This document shows positions 17,881 to 27,744 of a stretch of 64,000 nt of DNA, in pieces. The stretch comes from CAVVEQ01 sp963802095 (GTDB lineage Bacteria; Chloroflexota; Anaerolineae; Anaerolineales; Anaerolineaceae): contig CAWDHI010000003.1 of the NCBI GenBank assembly GCA_963802095.1, forward strand, positions 1-64,000, written 5' to 3'. A program made the position numbers and the translations under genes. The notes beneath the pieces are model-generated. The model was not told the origin of the DNA. It worked only from the letters and a program-made list of their open reading frames with translations, and did no database searches. Position 1 is the first letter of the stretch. Every line of letters starts with the position of its first letter.

Positions 17881-17916
17881 TAAGGGAGGGCGCCGCGGCG
17901 CCTTCCTTATCTTTTC
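17881..17916 (+). terminator. rho-independent terminator after the TetR operon
   Basis: A strong GC-rich stem (AAGG-AGGGCGCC paired with GGCGCC-TCCTT) lies at about 17882-17909 and is followed by TATCTTTTCT. Location 50 bp after the stop of the epimerase-like gene fits termination of that operon. Confidence 0.75.
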
Positions 17917-18053
17917 TCCAATAACGATGATTCATGGGTGGAAATTGGTGATTGATGGCGGGCGCACCAACAATTCCCTGCCTGCGGCTTCGCCTTTTCA
18001 ATGGAAAACCAAAACATCCCAACTCCCCGGTTTCTCTGTATAATATGCCCACC

Positions 18054-18584
18054 ATGTCCCGATTCCTACTGGTGGGTTTATTGCTCGCCCTGCTTACCCT
18101 CTCCGCCTGTACCCCTTCCGCCGGTATCCTGGAGCCCACCATCGGCCCTCCTCCCACCCTGGAGCCGCTCACCCCCTACGGGGAGCTTTCCTCGCTGCCC
18201 GGTGGCACCTTCACCCTCGTCCCCCCCGGCGGGAATGGCGTCAATCTCACCATCACCGCCTGCAAGGGCTTCAAGCCCGGAGAACCGCTCAACCTGGTGG
18301 CCGAAAACACCAACAACAAGCTCGACCCCGGGCGCATCGAGGTGCAGATCACCGGCGTGCAGCAATCGACCGGCGAGCCCGATTACCTCTACCTGGCCAT
18401 CATCATGGGCGCCACTGATAAATGGACCTTCATGGGCGCGGTCACCGATGCCCCAGTCTTCCTGGATGGCAGCGGCTCGGGCATCTTCAACAACGTCGAG
18501 ATCCCCGATACGCACCTCATCACCTACGATTTCGAGCCGTTCCCCACCGTGCCCTTCAGTGGTGGCTGGACCTGCACGCCCTGA
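18054..18584 (+). CDS. small secreted lipoprotein, unknown function
   Basis: A protein of 176 residues with a lipoprotein signal: M-S-R-F-L-L-V-G, a hydrophobic core, and lipobox L-S-A-C near residue 17. A short Pro-rich linker and a beta-rich-looking domain follow (L-T-I-T-A-C-K-G-F, then Q-I-T-G-V-Q), which contains further Cys that could pair. No family is recognised. A TATAAT box at 18039-18044 stands only ten bases before the ATG, so the mRNA may be leaderless or nearly so; the ATG at 18045 in the same frame is an alternative start. Confidence 0.75.
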   Translation: MSRFLLVGLLLALLTLSACTPSAGILEPTIGPPPTLEPLTPYGELSSLPGGTFTLVPPGGNGVNLTITACKGFKPGEPLNLVAENTNNKLDPGRIEVQITGVQQSTGEPDYLYLAIIMGATDKWTFMGAVTDAPVFLDGSGSGIFNNVEIPDTHLITYDFEPFPTVPFSGGWTCTP

Positions 18585-18642
18585 TTTCCCCGTCTTCTTC
18601 CCCTGTATAATTGGTTCTCAAGAAATTTTTGCGGAGGCTGCC

Positions 18643-19296
18643 TTGCCAAATCCCATTTTTTCTGACATGAAGCAATCCATCATCGATGGCGACGTGGATG
18701 CCGCCGAGGAGCTGGCCCGCCGCGTGCTCGAGGAGGGTATTGATCCCCTCGAAGCAGTCAACCTTGGCTACCTGCCCGGAATGCAGCAGGTGGGCGTCGA
18801 TTTTGGCGCGAAGATCCTCTTCCTGCCGGATGTGGTCATCGCTGCCGAAGCGATGAAGAAAGCCACCGCCATCCTGGAACCGGAAATGGCCCGCCGCGGC
18901 TCGGAGCGCACGGTGGCCGGGCGGGTAGTGCTGGGCACAGTCAAGGGCGATATCCACGAGATCGGCAAGAGCCTGGTGGGTACCCTGCTTTCCGCCAACG
19001 GTTTCGAGGTCCATGACCTGGGCGTGGACGTGCCCTTCGCAAAGTTCGCCGAAAAAGCCCGCGAGGTCAATGCCGATATCGTCGGGGTTAGCGCGCTGCT
19101 CACCACCACCATGACCGGGCAGCAGAGCGTGATCGAAGCTCTGGATGACCAGGGACTGCGCCCGCGGGTGAAAGTGATCGTCGGCGGCGCCCCGGTGACC
19201 CGCGAATGGGCGGAAAAGATCGGCGCGGATGGCTACAGCGGTGATGCCCTGGCTGCGGTGGTGCTGGCCAAATCCCTGGTGGCTTCGAAGGCATAG
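18643..19296 (+). CDS. corrinoid (cobalamin-binding) methyltransferase protein
   Basis: Carrier protein of 217 residues that shuttles a methyl group on cobalamin between a substrate-specific methyltransferase and a tetrahydrofolate- or CoM-type acceptor enzyme. An N-terminal helical cap (residues ~5-85) precedes the B12 domain, whose motif G-D-I-H-E-I-G-K places the cobalt-ligand histidine at residue 105. G-V-S-A-L-L and V-G-G-A-P complete the fold. The TTG start is supported by GGAGG six bases upstream; the open frame upstream belongs to no gene. Two MttB-like methyltransferases lie 7 kb away on the same strand and are candidate partners. Confidence 0.92.
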   Translation: MPNPIFSDMKQSIIDGDVDAAEELARRVLEEGIDPLEAVNLGYLPGMQQVGVDFGAKILFLPDVVIAAEAMKKATAILEPEMARRGSERTVAGRVVLGTVKGDIHEIGKSLVGTLLSANGFEVHDLGVDVPFAKFAEKAREVNADIVGVSALLTTTMTGQQSVIEALDDQGLRPRVKVIVGGAPVTREWAEKIGADGYSGDALAAVVLAKSLVASKA

Positions 19297-19298
19297 GG

Positions 19299-21371
19299 GT
19301 GTCTGGTCAGAACAGGAACCGCCTAAAAACCGTCGCTGGGTGGCTGGCCATCCCGGCCCTGCTGCTTTTCGTTGCCTTCCTCGCCTATGGGCTCAACATC
19401 AGAAGGCTGGGTTTTTATTGGGACGACTGGTGGTTCCTGTGGATCGCCAAATCCGCCGGACCGGAAGGGCTGGCGCGTTATTTCTCCACCAACCGCCCAT
19501 TTTATGGGCAGATCGTAGCCCTCACCACATCACTCCTTGGCAGCTCCGCCTGGCAGTGGCAGTTCTTCGGTATCTTCTGGCGCTGGCTCAGCGCTCTCGC
19601 CCTCTGGTTGCTGCTGATCTCCCTCTTCCCGCGTAACAGGCGTTTTAGCGCCTGGGCGGCGCTCTTCTTCCTGGTCTTTCCCGGCTTCTACATGCAGTTC
19701 ACCGCCATCAACTTCGGGCACTTCTTCCTCGTCTTTTGCTGCCTGCTCTTTTCCTGGGTGCTATCGGTGCGTGCCCAACTAGCGGGAAAGCGTTATTGGC
19801 TCTACACAATTCCCGCCCTGCTGCTCAGCCTGGTGAACCTGCTGGCAATGGAATACTTCTTTGTGCTCGAGCTCCTGCGGGTGGGGCTGCACGCCCTGGC
19901 GCAGCAAAGCCAATATCCCAACCGCAGGGAACTGGCCAAACGAACTGCCCTGGCTACGACCCCCTACTGGATCCTCTTCGTACTTGTCGTGCTTTGGCGG
20001 ATGCTGTTCTTTGAATACCAGAACACCAACTATGAATACACCCTCCTCACCGCCCTCAAATCCGCGCCGCTTGCCGCGCTTTGGGGGTTGGTCTCCTCCA
20101 TCACCGCGGATCTGTGGACTGCAACCGGGCGAAGCTGGGCGCAGATCACCACGCTTCCCGCGCAGGCTCCCGGCTGGGAGCGGATCATGCTCTACCTCGG
20201 CGCGCTGGTGGCTGCCACCGCGGGGGTGGTCTTCCTCTTCCTGCATCTATCCCGCCGTGGGGAGCCCCAGGACCCAGAAGGGTCCGCCAGGCGCGACGCG
20301 CTGCAGCTCACCGGGTTGGGAATTGCCGCCCTGCTGCTGGCAGGCTGGCCGTTCTGGCTGATCCGGGAGCCGGTGGTTTTCGACTACCCCTACGACCGCT
20401 TCCTCATCCCCTTCATGCTGGGTTCTTCCCTTCTGCTTGCGGGGCTGATCGCGCTCCTGGCTGCCTGGCTGAAAAAGGCGGCTTGGCTGCCCTCGCTGCT
20501 TGTGGCGCTGATCATGGCTTTCAGCGTGGGGCGGCAGTACCAGAACCAGCTCAGCTACCGCCAGGATTGGAACGACCAGCAGCGCTTTTTCCAGCAGCTT
20601 ACCATGCGCATCCCCGCCCTGGCGCCGGGGACGATGCTGCTTTCCAACGAGCTATTCCTGAAATATGAAAGCGATAACTCGCTCAATGCCCCGCTGAACT
20701 GGATCTACGACCCGGGCTATTCCGGCGGCGACCTTCAATACGCCTACGAGTATCCCACCTTGCGCGTGGGGGAAGAACTGCCAGGGCTGGCCCCCGGCAC
20801 CCGGTTCCGGCACGATTTTCTAACTGCCGTATTCAATGGCAGCACCGACCGCGCCCTGGGTTTCTATTACCAGGTCAACCGCTGCCTGCGCGTGCTCGAC
20901 CCCGAGATCGACACCTCCAATCCCAACCTGGACGCGCTCCAGCAGCAGACCGCCGCCATCTCCGATGCCAGCCTGATCCTGACGGAGGGCTCGCCTTCCC
21001 TGCCCGGGGATATTTTCACCTTCGCCGATGACGGTGGCTGGTGCTCCTATTTCCAAAAGATCGACCTTGCCCGGCAAAAGGGAGATTGGTCTGAGGCTGC
21101 CCGCCTTTCAAAAGAAGCCTTGGAAAAGGGGCTGGTTTCGAACCAGGTCGGCGAACGGCTACCGTTGATCGAAGCCTTTGCCCATAACGGCGATTGGCCG
21201 AACGCGCTATTGCTGAGCACTGAAGGGCTGGACCCCCTCAACCAGAACGAGCCACCGCTTTGCCTGCTCTGGCAGCGCATTGCCCGGGATGTGCCCGCAT
21301 CGGCGGAGAAAACTGCCGCGCTGGAAAAGATCACCGGCAGCCCGGGGTGCTCCTTCCGGTCTGTTCCATAA
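19299..21371 (+). CDS. large multi-pass membrane protein, glycosyltransferase-39-like
   Basis: A protein of 690 residues. About ten to twelve hydrophobic helices fill residues ~15-420, and a soluble tail of ~260 residues follows. After the first helix comes F-Y-W-D-D-W-W, an acidic pair in the place where GT-C fold glycosyltransferases (PMT/ArnT-like) keep catalytic aspartates; this is suggestive only. GTG start, two bases after the corrinoid gene's stop. The next gene encodes a close relative with the same W-D-D-W motif and similar length, indicating tandem duplication. The function is probably transfer of a lipid-linked sugar, unproven. Confidence 0.75.
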   Translation: MSGQNRNRLKTVAGWLAIPALLLFVAFLAYGLNIRRLGFYWDDWWFLWIAKSAGPEGLARYFSTNRPFYGQIVALTTSLLGSSAWQWQFFGIFWRWLSALALWLLLISLFPRNRRFSAWAALFFLVFPGFYMQFTAINFGHFFLVFCCLLFSWVLSVRAQLAGKRYWLYTIPALLLSLVNLLAMEYFFVLELLRVGLHALAQQSQYPNRRELAKRTALATTPYWILFVLVVLWRMLFFEYQNTNYEYTLLTALKSAPLAALWGLVSSITADLWTATGRSWAQITTLPAQAPGWERIMLYLGALVAATAGVVFLFLHLSRRGEPQDPEGSARRDALQLTGLGIAALLLAGWPFWLIREPVVFDYPYDRFLIPFMLGSSLLLAGLIALLAAWLKKAAWLPSLLVALIMAFSVGRQYQNQLSYRQDWNDQQRFFQQLTMRIPALAPGTMLLSNELFLKYESDNSLNAPLNWIYDPGYSGGDLQYAYEYPTLRVGEELPGLAPGTRFRHDFLTAVFNGSTDRALGFYYQVNRCLRVLDPEIDTSNPNLDALQQQTAAISDASLILTEGSPSLPGDIFTFADDGGWCSYFQKIDLARQKGDWSEAARLSKEALEKGLVSNQVGERLPLIEAFAHNGDWPNALLLSTEGLDPLNQNEPPLCLLWQRIARDVPASAEKTAALEKITGSPGCSFRSVP

Positions 21372-21399
21372 AGCGGGTTGATTTAAAGATTTCTAAACG

Positions 21400-23454
21400 A
21401 TGAAAACTTCCCCTTCCCCATTGCGCTCGTTCCGTTTTCCCTGGTACACCGCGCCTATCCTCATAGTCCTGGTGGGGCTGATTGCCTACGGGCTGCTCAT
21501 GCGCGAAATGGGTTTTTACTGGGATGACTGGGTTTTCATCTGGATGGCGAAGACGACTGGTGCTGAGGGCTTGGAACGCTACTTTTCCACCAACCGTCCC
21601 TTCTGGGGCTGGATCATTGCCCAGACTACCACCCTGTTAGGCGCCAGCCCCTGGCAATGGCAGATCTTTGGTCTGTTCTGGCGCATAGCCTCGGCGATCT
21701 CCCTTTGGGGCTTAGTGTTGCTGGCCTGGCCCCGCCAATACCGCGCCGCACTGTGGGTGAGCCTGCTCTTCCTGGTTTACCCCGGGTTTTCCATGCAGTT
21801 TATTGCCATCAATATGGGTCATTTCTTCCTGGTGCTCACCTGCTTCCTGCTTTCCCTTTGCTTCACGGTCCTTGCCGTTCGCGGGAAAAGGGTGGGTTGG
21901 CTGCTGCATATCCCAGCCCTGCTGCTGGCTGCAGTCAATTTGTTCGCCATGGAATACTTCTTCCTGCTGGAGCTGATCCGCCCGGCGCTGATTTGGATCG
22001 TCCTCTCCCGGCGCTTCCCCAAGCCTCGCCAGCTTCTTGGTCGAACGCTGCTCCACAGCGCTCCCTATTTATTGCTTTTCCTGGGGATCACATACTGGCG
22101 TTTCTTTGTTTTCTCCTACCAGACCCGCTACCCACTCACCCTGGTTTCCGATCTTAGTACCGCGCCCCTCCTTGCAGCGAATAAATATCTGGGGGTGGTC
22201 GCCCAGAGCATCTGGACCGTTCTGATTCCAGGCTGGATGCTGGCGTTCCTGCCCCCCGATGTGACCAGCCTGGGAAAATGGACCACCATCTTCACGGTGG
22301 GATTGTTTCTGCTGGCGCTTATTCTTCTCGGTCTATATTTCTGGCGTTCCGGGGATAGCGCGAGGGAGGAAACTTCGGGTTCGCAATGGCCCTGGCAGTT
22401 TCTGCTAATCGGCTTCCTGCTGCTCATTTTTGGCAGCGTTCCCTTCTGGATCACCGGGTTGCCCATCCAGCTTGGATTCCCCTCGAACCGATTCATCATT
22501 CCCTCCATCCCCGGGGCGGCCTTCATCCTGGCCGCGCTCTTCGGGTTCCTCGCCCGTCTACTGGGAAAGTGGCGTCATCTACCAGAGATCCTCCTTGTGT
22601 TCCTAGTAGCGGCATCCATCAGCCGGCAGTTTCAAATAGCAAACGGATTCCGCCGCGATTGGGATCAGCAGACTCGCTTTTTCCAGCAGTTGACTGAACG
22701 CATTCCCGCGCTACAGCGCGGCACACTCCTCCTGTCTGGCGACCTGCCCTCCGGATATGTGAGTGATAATTCCGTCACCGCACCTATCAATTGGATTTAC
22801 TCGCCGGAATATAAGAGCGGCAGCCTGCCCTACCTGCTCTCCTTTCCCAGTATCCGCCTTGGAAATGACCTCCCGGCGCTGCAAAAGGGCGTGGCCATAG
22901 AGGAGGATTACCTTGTCGCGAAATACTTTGGAAACACCTCCGGGGCGGTAGCGCTCTATTACAATCCGCCAGCCTGCCTCCGGGTGCTAGATCCTGAGAT
23001 CGACCGCTTCAACCTTTCGATCCCGGTTCTGATGCGTGAAACCGCCTCGCTTTCGAACCTTGAGCGGATCGTCGATGCCCAACAGGCTGTGTTTCCTGCT
23101 ACTATCCTGGAACCCGGAGACAAAGACTCGTGGTGCGCATTTTATCAACAGGCTGCCCTCGCTGCGCAGAATGGTGAATGGGAGAGGGTGACCAGCTTGG
23201 CGGAAAAAGCATTTGCCCTCGGGGATACGCCCACAGACCCTGCCGAGCGCTTCCCCTTTATTGAGGGATACGCGCACACCGGGGATTGGAGCCGTGCGCT
23301 GGAACTTACCAAAGACTCGGCCGCTGTGACGAACCTGATCCATCCCAGCCTTTGCGCGCTCTGGCGGAGGATAGAAAACGAAACCCCCACTTCGGTGGAA
23401 AGGACCACCATGCTGGCAGGACTCGATTCGCTTCTCTGCACTTTTTCCGATTGA
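21400..23454 (+). CDS. large multi-pass membrane protein, paralogue of the preceding gene
   Basis: The 684-residue protein aligns with the upstream neighbour over its full length: M-G-F-Y-W-D-D-W near residue 38, R-Y-F-S-T-N-R-P-F, W-Q-W-Q, F-A-M-E-Y-F-F near residue 185, and C-L-R-V-L-D-P-E-I-D in the soluble tail. Same topology: helices to about residue 420, then a soluble domain. No enzyme signature beyond the GT-C-like acidic pair. The 28 bp gap to the paralogue suggests co-expression. It converges on the permease gene with six bases between the stops. Confidence 0.75.
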   Translation: MKTSPSPLRSFRFPWYTAPILIVLVGLIAYGLLMREMGFYWDDWVFIWMAKTTGAEGLERYFSTNRPFWGWIIAQTTTLLGASPWQWQIFGLFWRIASAISLWGLVLLAWPRQYRAALWVSLLFLVYPGFSMQFIAINMGHFFLVLTCFLLSLCFTVLAVRGKRVGWLLHIPALLLAAVNLFAMEYFFLLELIRPALIWIVLSRRFPKPRQLLGRTLLHSAPYLLLFLGITYWRFFVFSYQTRYPLTLVSDLSTAPLLAANKYLGVVAQSIWTVLIPGWMLAFLPPDVTSLGKWTTIFTVGLFLLALILLGLYFWRSGDSAREETSGSQWPWQFLLIGFLLLIFGSVPFWITGLPIQLGFPSNRFIIPSIPGAAFILAALFGFLARLLGKWRHLPEILLVFLVAASISRQFQIANGFRRDWDQQTRFFQQLTERIPALQRGTLLLSGDLPSGYVSDNSVTAPINWIYSPEYKSGSLPYLLSFPSIRLGNDLPALQKGVAIEEDYLVAKYFGNTSGAVALYYNPPACLRVLDPEIDRFNLSIPVLMRETASLSNLERIVDAQQAVFPATILEPGDKDSWCAFYQQAALAAQNGEWERVTSLAEKAFALGDTPTDPAERFPFIEGYAHTGDWSRALELTKDSAAVTNLIHPSLCALWRRIENETPTSVERTTMLAGLDSLLCTFSD

Positions 23455-23460
23455 ACCGGG

Positions 23461-26163
23461 CTATTCGATATCAGCTTTGGGGTTGAGCGCTGAATTCAGC
23501 GCAGTTCCCACCATGGCAAATGCTATCCCCGTGATCAGCATCAGCACAATGGGCTGGATCACCCAATAGGTGTACCCCGAATACGCGCCGGCATCAAGCG
23601 CGTCGTAAACCATTTTTCCCCATGTGGGTAATACCGGATCCATCACCCCTACGAATGCCAGGGAGGTTTCATAGAATACAAAGAATGGCACCATGATTGT
23701 CAACTGTGGGATCAGAATAGGGATTATCACCGGTACCATGTAATGCCAGATGATCCGCCAGTTGCTTGCGCCATAGGATCGGGCTGCCTCAAAATATCCG
23801 GAGTGCAGTACCTGCACGAAGGCGGCGCGGTAGGTTTTGACCGCATTGCCGAAGATCATGAGCAGAATGATGGCGCTGAAAGACAACCAGATGCTATCGG
23901 ATACCATGTAGAAAACAGTGAGCGCCAGGGCAAATGCTGGAATGATCATGCTGATCTCGGAGATCCGTTGGACCAGTCCATCCACCCAACCGCCGAACCA
24001 GGCGGCGACCGCAGCGATGGTTACCGATAGGAGCGTGGTGGCAAGCGCGCCGACAATACCGATGAGCAGGGCGATCGGTAATCCCCAAAGCAGGGCAACC
24101 TTCAGGTCGCGCCGCTGGTTATCAGTTCCGGCCAGCCCGAATACCTTTCCGTAAAGTATCATTTTTACGTCCAGGTTCGACCCCGGTTCGAACGAATAGG
24201 CGTTTATCCGCAGGGTGTACTTCCCCGGCTGGGCTCCTGAACCCTCCTCTACAGGGTCGCTGAACAGCGTTTCAATCGCTGGCGTCTTGCCACCTTGGCC
24301 GGTTACCGATGGAGGTAATTGCATCGAGCTGGTCACCCCTTCCAACCCCGAATAATCCCTAGTTATGTTGAAGCGTTGTCCAGAATTCACTTGTGTGCGC
24401 AGCAATTCCGCTTCACGAAGATCCGGCGTGATCCATGTGAGGGTTACAAAATAATTTTTCTGTTTGGTTTGGGATTCAAATAAAACAGTCATATCCTGTG
24501 GAAAGAATTCATAGGGGTAATCGAAGCCAAACTCTATGATTGTTTCTCCAAACCCGTTTTCGGTTTCTTTTACCTTCTTCGATGTAGGGTCCGCCTTGCT
24601 ATCGAGCAAAAGGGTGGTCGGCAGGTCCTTTCCACGAAAGAAGTTAGTCCATGCAGGTTCCGCGTTCTTAGGCCTGCTGATTGCGCTGGATGATTCAGAC
24701 CTCCACTCAATAGCGGCTTCCTTCGAAGGAATCAAGATGACGGTAAACGCGGATATCAACAAGAGGATGGAGACAATCGCCAGACCGGCCATCCCCAGCG
24801 GAGATTTCATGAATCGCTTTCTGGCCGGACGGGAATAATTCCACCAATCCCGGAAAGGGTTGGTGTCCTTCGCCTTTGGCAGTTCACCCTTTTCCGTATC
24901 TGCATGGAAATTCGTTTCGGTTTTCGCTAGTGGGGTTTTTCGCCTGAACCAGTTTTTCCAGGGTAGGGTTTCTTTCGAAAATGCAGCCAAAGGCGAGTGG
25001 TTTGCATCCCTGGTATCCACCCGGACCCTCGGGTCGATCAAGACGATTACGATATCCATCAGGAAAATGGTGATAGCAAGGATGTAGGCAAACAGGACCA
25101 GCAGCCCTGTCGAAATCTGCCTGTCATTCGCCTGCAAGGAGAAAACAAACAGCTCCCCAATCCCCGGCCAGTGGAATACCATTTCCAGGATTGCCACCCC
25201 TTGCCAGAAAGTAACCAGCATCAGAACAAAGCTGGTGAGCACAAATGGCAGCGCCGGGCGGATGATATACTGCCGGTCCAGCACCCGGGAAGGCACACCC
25301 TTGGCTTTGGCCAGGTCGACAAAATCCTCCTCTGAATTGATCTGAAAAAAGGTCCTCCAGGAATGCACGCTGTGGAAAAACATCCCCAGGAAAATGGCTG
25401 CAAAAGGCAGGATCATGTGTTTGCCAAAATCCAGAACGTAATCCAGAGTGTTGTTGGAAGGGTAACCGTCGAAGATACCCCCGTAAGGCAAAATATTAAG
25501 TGTGGCAGCAAAGATCAGGATCAACACAAGCCCGTACATCCAGTTGGGGATGGAGGAAAGTGGGGATAAAAAGCCGAACAGCTTTCCCAGGCGCTCCTTC
25601 CCCCGCCTGGCAATGAAAAGAGCGATAGTGATGCTAATTAGGAAAAGGAACAGGTTCGCGGTTCCTGCCAGGATCAAGGTGAAGGGGACTCGTCCGAGGA
25701 TGATCTCCACCACCGAACCATAATGCCTGCCATAACTTGTACGAAAATAGCTTTTTGAACCCCAATCGAAAGTCAGTGCCTTATAAAGATAAGTAACCGC
25801 GCGACCCAGAAAAGGCCGGTGTAACCCATAGGATTCTTCCATTTGCCACTTAAATTGCTGCGCTTCCTCCGGGGTCATGGCTGGTTGATGCAATGCCAGG
25901 CGGTTGAGGTTTTCTCCTGTAACCGACATGGTGATCTGATCGCGGAAAATATCATCGATTCCGCCCCCGTAATTCACCAGGATGATCGAAAGATACATGG
26001 CGATCACAACCATCAGGGATAAAGTCAGGAATTTAATGGCAATATACCGAGCAGCTCGTAGCCCGGTTTTGGGAGGTTTTCGCTCCCCAGGGATGTTCCC
26101 TGGTTCAACTGGCTCAAGTTCAGGGTTGTTCATACCATGGAACGATGGGTTGTTTTGCCTCAA
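23461..26163 (-). CDS. fused DppB-DppC-type ABC transporter permease
   Basis: A protein of 900 residues that joins both permeases of a peptide/nickel (Dpp/Opp) importer in one chain. The N-terminal half (residues ~35-380) is DppB-like, with the loop R-A-V-T-Y-L-Y-K-A and the EAA-type region D-L-A-K-A-K-G-V. The C-terminal half (residues ~455-900) is DppC-like, with A-A-R-S-Y-G-A-S-N-W-R-I. An unusually large extracytoplasmic insert lies between the first helix of the DppC part and its core (residues ~490-670). No binding protein or ATPases are adjacent. Divergent from the MttB-like genes, sharing a 129 bp intergenic region. Confidence 0.85.
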   Translation of the reverse strand: MRQNNPSFHGMNNPELEPVEPGNIPGERKPPKTGLRAARYIAIKFLTLSLMVVIAMYLSIILVNYGGGIDDIFRDQITMSVTGENLNRLALHQPAMTPEEAQQFKWQMEESYGLHRPFLGRAVTYLYKALTFDWGSKSYFRTSYGRHYGSVVEIILGRVPFTLILAGTANLFLFLISITIALFIARRGKERLGKLFGFLSPLSSIPNWMYGLVLILIFAATLNILPYGGIFDGYPSNNTLDYVLDFGKHMILPFAAIFLGMFFHSVHSWRTFFQINSEEDFVDLAKAKGVPSRVLDRQYIIRPALPFVLTSFVLMLVTFWQGVAILEMVFHWPGIGELFVFSLQANDRQISTGLLVLFAYILAITIFLMDIVIVLIDPRVRVDTRDANHSPLAAFSKETLPWKNWFRRKTPLAKTETNFHADTEKGELPKAKDTNPFRDWWNYSRPARKRFMKSPLGMAGLAIVSILLLISAFTVILIPSKEAAIEWRSESSSAISRPKNAEPAWTNFFRGKDLPTTLLLDSKADPTSKKVKETENGFGETIIEFGFDYPYEFFPQDMTVLFESQTKQKNYFVTLTWITPDLREAELLRTQVNSGQRFNITRDYSGLEGVTSSMQLPPSVTGQGGKTPAIETLFSDPVEEGSGAQPGKYTLRINAYSFEPGSNLDVKMILYGKVFGLAGTDNQRRDLKVALLWGLPIALLIGIVGALATTLLSVTIAAVAAWFGGWVDGLVQRISEISMIIPAFALALTVFYMVSDSIWLSFSAIILLMIFGNAVKTYRAAFVQVLHSGYFEAARSYGASNWRIIWHYMVPVIIPILIPQLTIMVPFFVFYETSLAFVGVMDPVLPTWGKMVYDALDAGAYSGYTYWVIQPIVLMLITGIAFAMVGTALNSALNPKADIE

Positions 26164-26292
26164 TCATACAAATTATTTTCAGAAAGACAAGCCAGCAACC
26201 CGCCTTCCGGATTCTTTTTACACTATAATTTCTTTCCGGATAATTTATATTCATTTTTATAATTTACTTCTTTTATATGTTCCAGGAGGTCC

Positions 26293-27744
26293 ATGTCCCA
26301 GCCCCTTTCTTTTATTGAGAATCCCGCCTTCCGGGTGGATGTGCTTTCCCGCGAGGATATCGAGCTGATCCACGCTGCCACCCTCGAGGTAATTGAAACC
26401 GTTGGGGTAAAGTTCCCCCTGCCGGAGGCGTTGGATATCCTGGCCGCCAACGGTGCGTCTGTTGACCGCAATACCTGCATCGCCCGCATCCCTGCGGCAG
26501 TGGTGGAGGACGCCCTCAAGAGCGCTCCGCCTGGCTATACCCTGGCGGCCCGCGACCCGGAGCGCGATCTGCCCCTGGATGGCAGCCATGTTTTCCTCGG
26601 CACGGATGGCTGCGGAGTGCAGGTACAGGATGCCTTCACCAGGGAGCTTCGCACCTCCACCAAGCAGGATGTTGCTGATTGCGCGCGGGTGTCCGACGCT
26701 CTGGAGGAGATTGGCTTCTGGTGGGCGATGGTCTCCGCACAGGATTGCCCGCCCCAGAGCCGGGGACTGCACGAGCTGGAAGCTGCCTGGAACGTGACCA
26801 CAAAGCACCTCCAGACCGAAAGCCTGCTGCATCCGGGCGAAATGGAAACCGCTGTGGAAATGGCCGCCGCCATCGCCGGGGGTCGGGAGGAGCTGCGCCG
26901 ACGACCGCTGCTTTCCATCATGCAGTGCACCGTCAGCCCCCTGGCGCACGATCCGGGTAGTCTGGAAGCCGGGTTGATCGCCGCGCGAGCCGACCTGCCG
27001 GTGGGATATATGACCATGGCCTCCTGCGCCTCCACCGGACCCGCAACCCCTGCCGGCAACCTGGTTGTAGGTAACGCAGAAGTGATTGCCGCACTCGCGC
27101 TCATCCAGATGTCCTCCCCGGGTGCCCCGGTCTTCTACGCAGCAGCGCAGACCGCCATGGACCTGCGCACCGGCGCCTACACCGGTGGCGGGCCTGAGGA
27201 TTTCCTCTTCGGGGCAGCCACAAACCAGCTTGCAGATTTCTACAAAGTGCCTCTTTCGATGGGCGCTTTTGCCACCGGCGCCAAGCATCCCGACTGGCAG
27301 ACCGGGGTGGAGAACAGTTTTTCGAGTTTCATGGCTTGCGCCAGCGGTGCGGATATGCTACTGGGGGCAGGGTTGCTGCACGGGTCGCGTATCCTCTCCT
27401 ACGAGCAACTGGTGATGGATTGCGAGATCTACAGCATGGTGCGGCGTATGCTGCAGGGTATCCGTCTCTCCGCCGAAGACCTGGCGCTGGATGAGATCCG
27501 CGCAGTGGGACCGGGGGGCACCTTCCTTTCTCGCAAGCATACCCGCACGCACATGCGTGAGCTCTGGCTGCCGGAGCTCCTCGACCGGAGAACATACGAT
27601 GAATGGGTCGTAAAGAAAGATGGAGCCCGCGAATGGGCTGGTGAGAAAGCCCGGGAGATCCTGAAGAACCATCCGGGTGAGCCGCTGGATCCGAAACTGG
27701 CGAAGGAATTGAATCGAATCATTACTTCCTACGAGAAGAAATGA
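26293..27744 (+). CDS. MttB-family (trimethylamine/betaine-type) methyltransferase
   Basis: TIM-barrel methyltransferase of 483 residues that is expected to move a methyl group from a quaternary or tertiary amine to a corrinoid protein. Family features: V-G-V-K-F-P near residue 38, G-C-G-V near 103, and the glycine-rich C-terminal barrel region (G-A-D-M-L-L-G-A-G near 355). The frame has no internal TAG, so it lacks the pyrrolysine of archaeal MttB and belongs with the non-pyrrolysine MtgB-like group, whose known members act on glycine betaine and relatives. The stop overlaps the next MttB-like start (ATGA). Good AGGAGG ribosome site. Confidence 0.88.
   Translation: MSQPLSFIENPAFRVDVLSREDIELIHAATLEVIETVGVKFPLPEALDILAANGASVDRNTCIARIPAAVVEDALKSAPPGYTLAARDPERDLPLDGSHVFLGTDGCGVQVQDAFTRELRTSTKQDVADCARVSDALEEIGFWWAMVSAQDCPPQSRGLHELEAAWNVTTKHLQTESLLHPGEMETAVEMAAAIAGGREELRRRPLLSIMQCTVSPLAHDPGSLEAGLIAARADLPVGYMTMASCASTGPATPAGNLVVGNAEVIAALALIQMSSPGAPVFYAAAQTAMDLRTGAYTGGGPEDFLFGAATNQLADFYKVPLSMGAFATGAKHPDWQTGVENSFSSFMACASGADMLLGAGLLHGSRILSYEQLVMDCEIYSMVRRMLQGIRLSAEDLALDEIRAVGPGGTFLSRKHTRTHMRELWLPELLDRRTYDEWVVKKDGAREWAGEKAREILKNHPGEPLDPKLAKELNRIITSYEKK

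Noticed and set aside
18001..18642. Upstream extension of the corrinoid gene's frame through the lipoprotein
   Set aside because: The 5' part is Ser/Pro-rich noise overlapping a better gene with a lipoprotein signal; TTG 18643 with GGAGG upstream explains the real start.
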